In this document: positions 5,241 to 8,249 of the stretch, one piece after another | Position numbering within the stretch: position 1 is the first letter of the stretch | How the letters are laid out: each line of letters begins with the position of its first letter | Source: Hydrogenophaga intermedia | GTDB taxonomy: Bacteria > Pseudomonadota > Gammaproteobacteria > Burkholderiales > Burkholderiaceae_C | NCBI GenBank assembly: GCA_945869245.1 | Contig: CAMBOY010000134.1 | Coordinates: 1 to 8,249 of the forward strand | DNA: 8,249 nucleotides | Reading direction: 5' to 3' | The notes under the pieces: model-generated | Told to the model about the DNA's origin: nothing | The model's database searches: none | What the model saw: the letters and a program-made list of their open reading frames with translations, nothing else | Made by a program: the position numbers and the translations under genes

Positions 5241-7211
5241 ATGATCCCCGAAATCGGCACCCTCGCTCTCATTCTGGCCCTGCTGTTGGCCGTTACCCAA
5301 GCGGTGTTGCCGTTGGTGGGCGCCCAGCGTGGCAACCTCACCTGGATGGCGGTGGCGCGCCCGGCGGCCTTTGGCCAGTTCACCTTCACCCTGATCGCCT
5401 ACTTGTGCTTGGTCTATGCCTTTCTGACCAACGATTTCACCGTCATCAACGTGGCCCGCAATTCGTATTCGAACCTGCCGGCCTTTTTCCAATGGACGGC
5501 CACCTGGGGCTCGCACGAGGGCTCGCTGCTGTTCTGGTCGCTGATTCTGGCCTTCTGGACCATCGCGGTCGCCACCTTTTCGCGCACGCTGCCGGAAGAA
5601 ATGGTGGCCCGCGTGCTCGGTGTCTTGGGTCTGATTTCGGTCGGTTTCCTGTCCATGCTGCTGATCACGTCCAGCCCGTTTCTGCGCCAGTTCCCGGGCC
5701 CGGCCGAGGGCAGCGACCTGAACCCACTGCTGCAAGACTGGGGCATGATCATCCATCCCCCCATGCTCTACATGGGTTATGTGGGCTTTGCGGTGGCTTT
5801 TGCTTTCGCGGTGGCGGCCTTGCTGTCGGGGCGGCTGGATGCCGCCTGGGCGCGTTGGTCGCGGCCCTGGGCCACGGTGGCCTGGGCGTTTCTCACCTTG
5901 GGCGTGGCGCTGGGCAGTTGGTGGGCTTACCGCGAACTGGGCTGGGGCGGCTGGTGGTTCTGGGACCCGGTTGAAAACGCTTCTTTCATGCCCTGGCTGG
6001 CGGGCACCGCCTTGATCCATTCGCTGGCGGTGGCGGAAAAGCGCGGCGCCTTCAAGGCCTGGACCGTGCTGCTGGCGTTGATGACGTTTTCGCTCTCGCT
6101 GCTGGGTACCTTTCTGGTGCGCTCGGGCGTGCTGTCTTCGGTGCATGCGTTTGCGGTCGATCCGCAGCGCGGGGCCTACATCCTGGGCTTCATGCTGGTG
6201 GTGGTGGGGGGCTCGCTCGCCTTGTTTGCCTGGCGCTCGCCCCGCATGGTGGCTGGCGGCGCCTTCACCTGGTTCTCGCGCGAATCGATGCTGCTGGCCA
6301 ACAACGTCATGATGGTGGCCTCGGTCGCTGCGGTGCTGCTGGGCACGCTGTACCCGCTGTTCATCGACGCGCTGGGCATGGGCAAGCTGTCGGTGGGTCC
6401 GCCCTACTTCAATGCGGTGTTTGTGCCCCTGATTGCCCCTGCCCTGTTCCTGATGGGGATCGGCCCGCTGATGCGCTGGAAGGGCGACAGCGTGCCCGAT
6501 GTGTTGCACCGGCTGAAGTGGGCACTGGCGATTGCCATGGCCACCGGTCTGCTGCTGCCCCTGACACTGGACGGCTACAAGCCATGGGCGGTGCTCGGAC
6601 TGGGCCTGGCGACCTGGATCCTGTTGACCGTGCTGATCGCTTTTCGCGAGCGGGTCAAAAGCGCCACCCAACTCACCACCCTGCCACGCGCTTTCTGGGG
6701 CATGCATCTGGCGCACCTCGGGCTGGCCATCGGCGTGGCGGGTATCACCATGGTGGTCAACTACGAACGGGAGCTGGACGTGCGGATGAACGTCGGCGAT
6801 CAAGCGCAGATGGCGGGCTACACCCTGCAGTTCATGGGCACAGAAAACTACTCGGGTCCGAACTACGAGGCCACCCGTGGCACTGTTATTGTGAGCAAGG
6901 ACGGGGTGGAGCAGTTCAGGCTATATCCGGCCAAGCGCGTGTACAACCGCTCGGGCTCGGTGATGACCGAGGCCTCGGTGCGCCCCAGCCTGTTCAGCGA
7001 CCTCTATGTCTCGCTGGGCGAGCCTCTGAACAACGAGCTCACCACCTGGGCGGTGCGGCTGTATTACAAGCCCTTCATCAACTGGTTGTGGCTGGGCGCC
7101 TTGTTCATGGTGGTCGGCGGCTTCCTGGCGGCGTCCGACCGGCGCTACCGGATTGGTGCCAAGGCGCGCGCGCCGGTTTCACCGACCGCACCAACCGCAC
7201 AGGGAGCCTGA
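5241..7211 (+). CDS. ccmF: Cytochrome c heme lyase subunit CcmF
   Basis: This 656-aa polytopic inner-membrane protein is the core of the CcmF/H/I heme ligation complex. It takes heme from holo-CcmE and attaches it to the CXXCH motif of apocytochrome c. More than ten hydrophobic segments are visible. The HPPMLYMGY block has His172. The WWD domain RELGWGGWWFWDPVEN is at 231-246. His260 (ALIHS) and His302 (SVHAF) flank it as family heme ligands, and a fourth conserved His lies in MHLAHLG (His489 or His492). A soluble periplasmic segment (about 505-610) precedes the last helix (about 613-631), which ends with a basic RRYRIGAKAR tail. Length and motifs match E. coli CcmF closely. ccmG starts 3 nt after the stop. 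Confidence 0.97.
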   Translation: MIPEIGTLALILALLLAVTQAVLPLVGAQRGNLTWMAVARPAAFGQFTFTLIAYLCLVYAFLTNDFTVINVARNSYSNLPAFFQWTATWGSHEGSLLFWSLILAFWTIAVATFSRTLPEEMVARVLGVLGLISVGFLSMLLITSSPFLRQFPGPAEGSDLNPLLQDWGMIIHPPMLYMGYVGFAVAFAFAVAALLSGRLDAAWARWSRPWATVAWAFLTLGVALGSWWAYRELGWGGWWFWDPVENASFMPWLAGTALIHSLAVAEKRGAFKAWTVLLALMTFSLSLLGTFLVRSGVLSSVHAFAVDPQRGAYILGFMLVVVGGSLALFAWRSPRMVAGGAFTWFSRESMLLANNVMMVASVAAVLLGTLYPLFIDALGMGKLSVGPPYFNAVFVPLIAPALFLMGIGPLMRWKGDSVPDVLHRLKWALAIAMATGLLLPLTLDGYKPWAVLGLGLATWILLTVLIAFRERVKSATQLTTLPRAFWGMHLAHLGLAIGVAGITMVVNYERELDVRMNVGDQAQMAGYTLQFMGTENYSGPNYEATRGTVIVSKDGVEQFRLYPAKRVYNRSGSVMTEASVRPSLFSDLYVSLGEPLNNELTTWAVRLYYKPFINWLWLGALFMVVGGFLAASDRRYRIGAKARAPVSPTAPTAQGA

Positions 7212-7214
7212 TCC

Positions 7215-7739
7215 ATGAAACGGTGGCTGCCGCTGGTTTTTTTCTTCGTGTTGGTGGGCTTCTTTGCCAAGGGCTTGTTCCTGAACCCGCGCGAGGTGCC
7301 CTCGCCCTTCATCGGCAAGGCGGCGCCCCTGTTCACCTTGCCGGTGGTCGGTAATGCCGACAAGGCCTTCAGCACGGCCGACATGAAGGGCCAAGTCTGG
7401 ATGCTCAATGTCTGGGCTCCCTGGTGCGTGTCTTGCAAGGTTGAGCACCAATTGTTGATGGCGTTGGCCGAGAGCCGAACTGCCCCGCCCATCGTGGGAC
7501 TGAACTGGAAAGACAAAAACCGCGAGGCCGAGCGCCTGCTGGTGCAAACCGGCAACCCCTATGTGGCCGTGCCCGACGATCTGTCTGGCCGGGTCGGGAT
7601 CGACTGGGGCGTGACAGGAACGCCGGAAACCTACCTCATTGACCAAACCGGCACTGTCCGGCTCAAACACGTGGGCCCCATCGACCTGGAGGTGTGGCTC
7701 AACAAATTTGTTCCGAAACTCAAGGAGTTGGGCGCATGA
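7215..7739 (+). CDS. ccmG: Thiol:disulfide interchange protein CcmG (DsbE)
   Basis: This 174-aa periplasmic thioredoxin-like protein is anchored by an N-terminal helix (MKRWLPLVFFFVLVGFFAKG). The active site W-C-V-S-C lies at 70-74, preceded by VWMLNVWAP. The cis-Pro motif is GVTGTPETYLID (Pro137). The acidic active-site surroundings (GLNWKDKN at 95-102) are typical of the CcmG/DsbE family, which reduces apocytochrome c and CcmH using electrons relayed from DsbD/CcdA. The start ATG 7215 follows an AGGGAG near 7200-7205 and lies 3 nt after ccmF. The stop overlaps the ccmH start. All key residues are present. Confidence 0.96.
   Translation: MKRWLPLVFFFVLVGFFAKGLFLNPREVPSPFIGKAAPLFTLPVVGNADKAFSTADMKGQVWMLNVWAPWCVSCKVEHQLLMALAESRTAPPIVGLNWKDKNREAERLLVQTGNPYVAVPDDLSGRVGIDWGVTGTPETYLIDQTGTVRLKHVGPIDLEVWLNKFVPKLKELGA
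7722..7727 (+). promoter_or_regulatory. Ribosome binding site deciding the ccmH start
   Basis: AAGGAG sits 8 nt before ATG 7736, inside the end of ccmG. This favours 7736 over the upstream in-frame ATG 7694 and over the internal ATG 7751. Confidence 0.6.
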
Positions 7740-8236
7740 CGTCCTGCCAGATGAAGAAATGGCTACCGGTTCTTTTCCTGGCTTGGGCTTTGCCCGTATG
7801 GGCCAACGACCCGGCCCCCCCTGTGGCCGCTGCCGCGGCGACTGCACAGCCGCTGTTTGCTGATGTGGAGATCGAGGCCCGCCTGACCCAGCTCTCGCGC
7901 GAACTGCGTTGCGTGGTGTGCCAGAACGAAGCCCTGTCGGACTCTCCGGCCGAGCTGGCCAACGACATGCGCCAGGAGATTCGCGAACTGATGAAGGCCG
8001 GCAAGACCGATCAGGAGGTGCTCAGCTTCCTGACCTCGCGCTACGGCGACTTCGTCCTGTTTCGCCCACCCTTCAAACCCGTGACCTATCTGTTGTGGAT
8101 CGGTCCGTTTGTGTTTTTGGGTTTTGGTGTGCTGGTCTGGTTTATGGCGCTGCGCGCGCGCCGCACATTCAAAAGTACACCGGTCTCCAGTGAAAAGATC
8201 GCTGCCGCAGCCCGCCTGCTAGAAGACAAGCCATGA
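7736..8236 (+). CDS. ccmH: Cytochrome c-type biogenesis protein CcmH
   Basis: This 166-aa periplasmic thiol-reducing subunit of the heme lyase complex is of the short form, equal to the N-terminal half of E. coli CcmH. A signal peptide (MKKWLPVLFLAWALPVWA) ends near residue 23, followed by an Ala/Pro-rich linker. The redox motif L-R-C-V-V-C-Q-N is at 57-64 with Cys59 and Cys62. The three-helix domain continues through SDSPAELANDMRQEIRELMKAGKTDQEVLSFLTSRYGDFVLFRPP, a near-canonical block. One membrane helix (about 117-138) and a basic cytoplasmic tail follow. Start and stop each share an ATGA with a neighbour (ccmG and ccmI). An internal ATG at 7751 would give a more usual signal peptide and cannot be excluded. 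Confidence 0.95.
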   Translation: MTSCQMKKWLPVLFLAWALPVWANDPAPPVAAAAATAQPLFADVEIEARLTQLSRELRCVVCQNEALSDSPAELANDMRQEIRELMKAGKTDQEVLSFLTSRYGDFVLFRPPFKPVTYLLWIGPFVFLGFGVLVWFMALRARRTFKSTPVSSEKIAAAARLLEDKP

Positions 8237-8249
8237 ATCTGTTTTGGTC
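8233..8249 (+). CDS. ccmI: Start of ccmI (TPR subunit of heme lyase), cut by the window edge
   Basis: Only the first five codons (MNLFW) and two bases are visible. The ATG overlaps the ccmH stop as ATGA. CcmI proteins begin with a short start followed directly by a membrane helix (M-x-L-F-W type), and with a short-form ccmH the TPR-containing apocytochrome chaperone is expected as a separate gene next in line. The call rests mainly on this context. Confidence 0.65.

Noticed and set aside
5064..6803. Long minus-strand open frame of 579 codons opposite ccmF
   Set aside because: It lies antisense to a secure ccmF, and its translation is Gln/His/Arg-rich low complexity, the usual mirror of a GC-rich membrane-protein gene.
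1..8249. Mobile element, CRISPR array, tRNA or rRNA
   Set aside because: I saw no transposase, spaced repeats, or tRNA/rRNA signatures on either strand.

Overview
This window is chromosomal sequence from a GC-rich betaproteobacterium. It is most likely a member of Burkholderiales, and the protein style suggests Comamonadaceae (for example a Hydrogenophaga- or Acidovorax-like genus). That placement is inferred from remembered family resemblance and gene order, not from a search. The dominant content is a System I cytochrome c maturation (ccm) operon on the + strand, running in the order ccmA-B-C-D-E-F-G-H and into the first codons of ccmI at the right edge.

Left part (1-2215) is a mixed accessory stretch. 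A non-coding leader (1-189) holds a 10-bp inverted repeat and a clear ribosome binding site. Next comes a 166-aa gene (190-690) whose C-terminal part resembles the MbcA/ParS/Xre toxin-binding domain, but no toxin partner is visible. The stretch 693 to about 906 is not a gene: it reads as a decayed fragment of a DUF427 protein with an apparent frameshift. A predicted secreted alpha/beta hydrolase (926-1702) follows. On the minus strand (2182-1787), convergent with the hydrolase and divergent from ccm, lies a small membrane-anchored protein with a thioredoxin-like pattern. Its CXXC is replaced by Met-Gly-Gly-Met, and it contains no cysteine at all.

The divergent intergenic region (2216-2418) carries the likely ccm promoter, a 7-bp dyad and a strong hairpin in the presumed ccmA leader.

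The ccm operon (2419-8249) is tightly packed. ccmB/C, ccmD/E, ccmG/H and ccmH/I share ATGA start-stop overlaps, and ccmA/B, ccmC/D and ccmF/G are 1-3 nt apart. The one exception is a 104-nt gap between ccmE and ccmF, which contains an 18-bp near-perfect palindrome and a second hairpin. CcmA (ATPase), CcmB and CcmC (membrane) and CcmD (small helper) load heme onto the periplasmic chaperone CcmE and release holo-CcmE. CcmF, CcmH and CcmI form the heme ligation machinery, and CcmG reduces the thiols of apocytochrome c and CcmH. All key residues I could check in these proteins are present, so the operon looks functional and conventional. The unusual material is the cysteine-less thioredoxin-like neighbour, the DUF427 remnant, the orphan antitoxin-like gene and the structured ccmE-ccmF gap.
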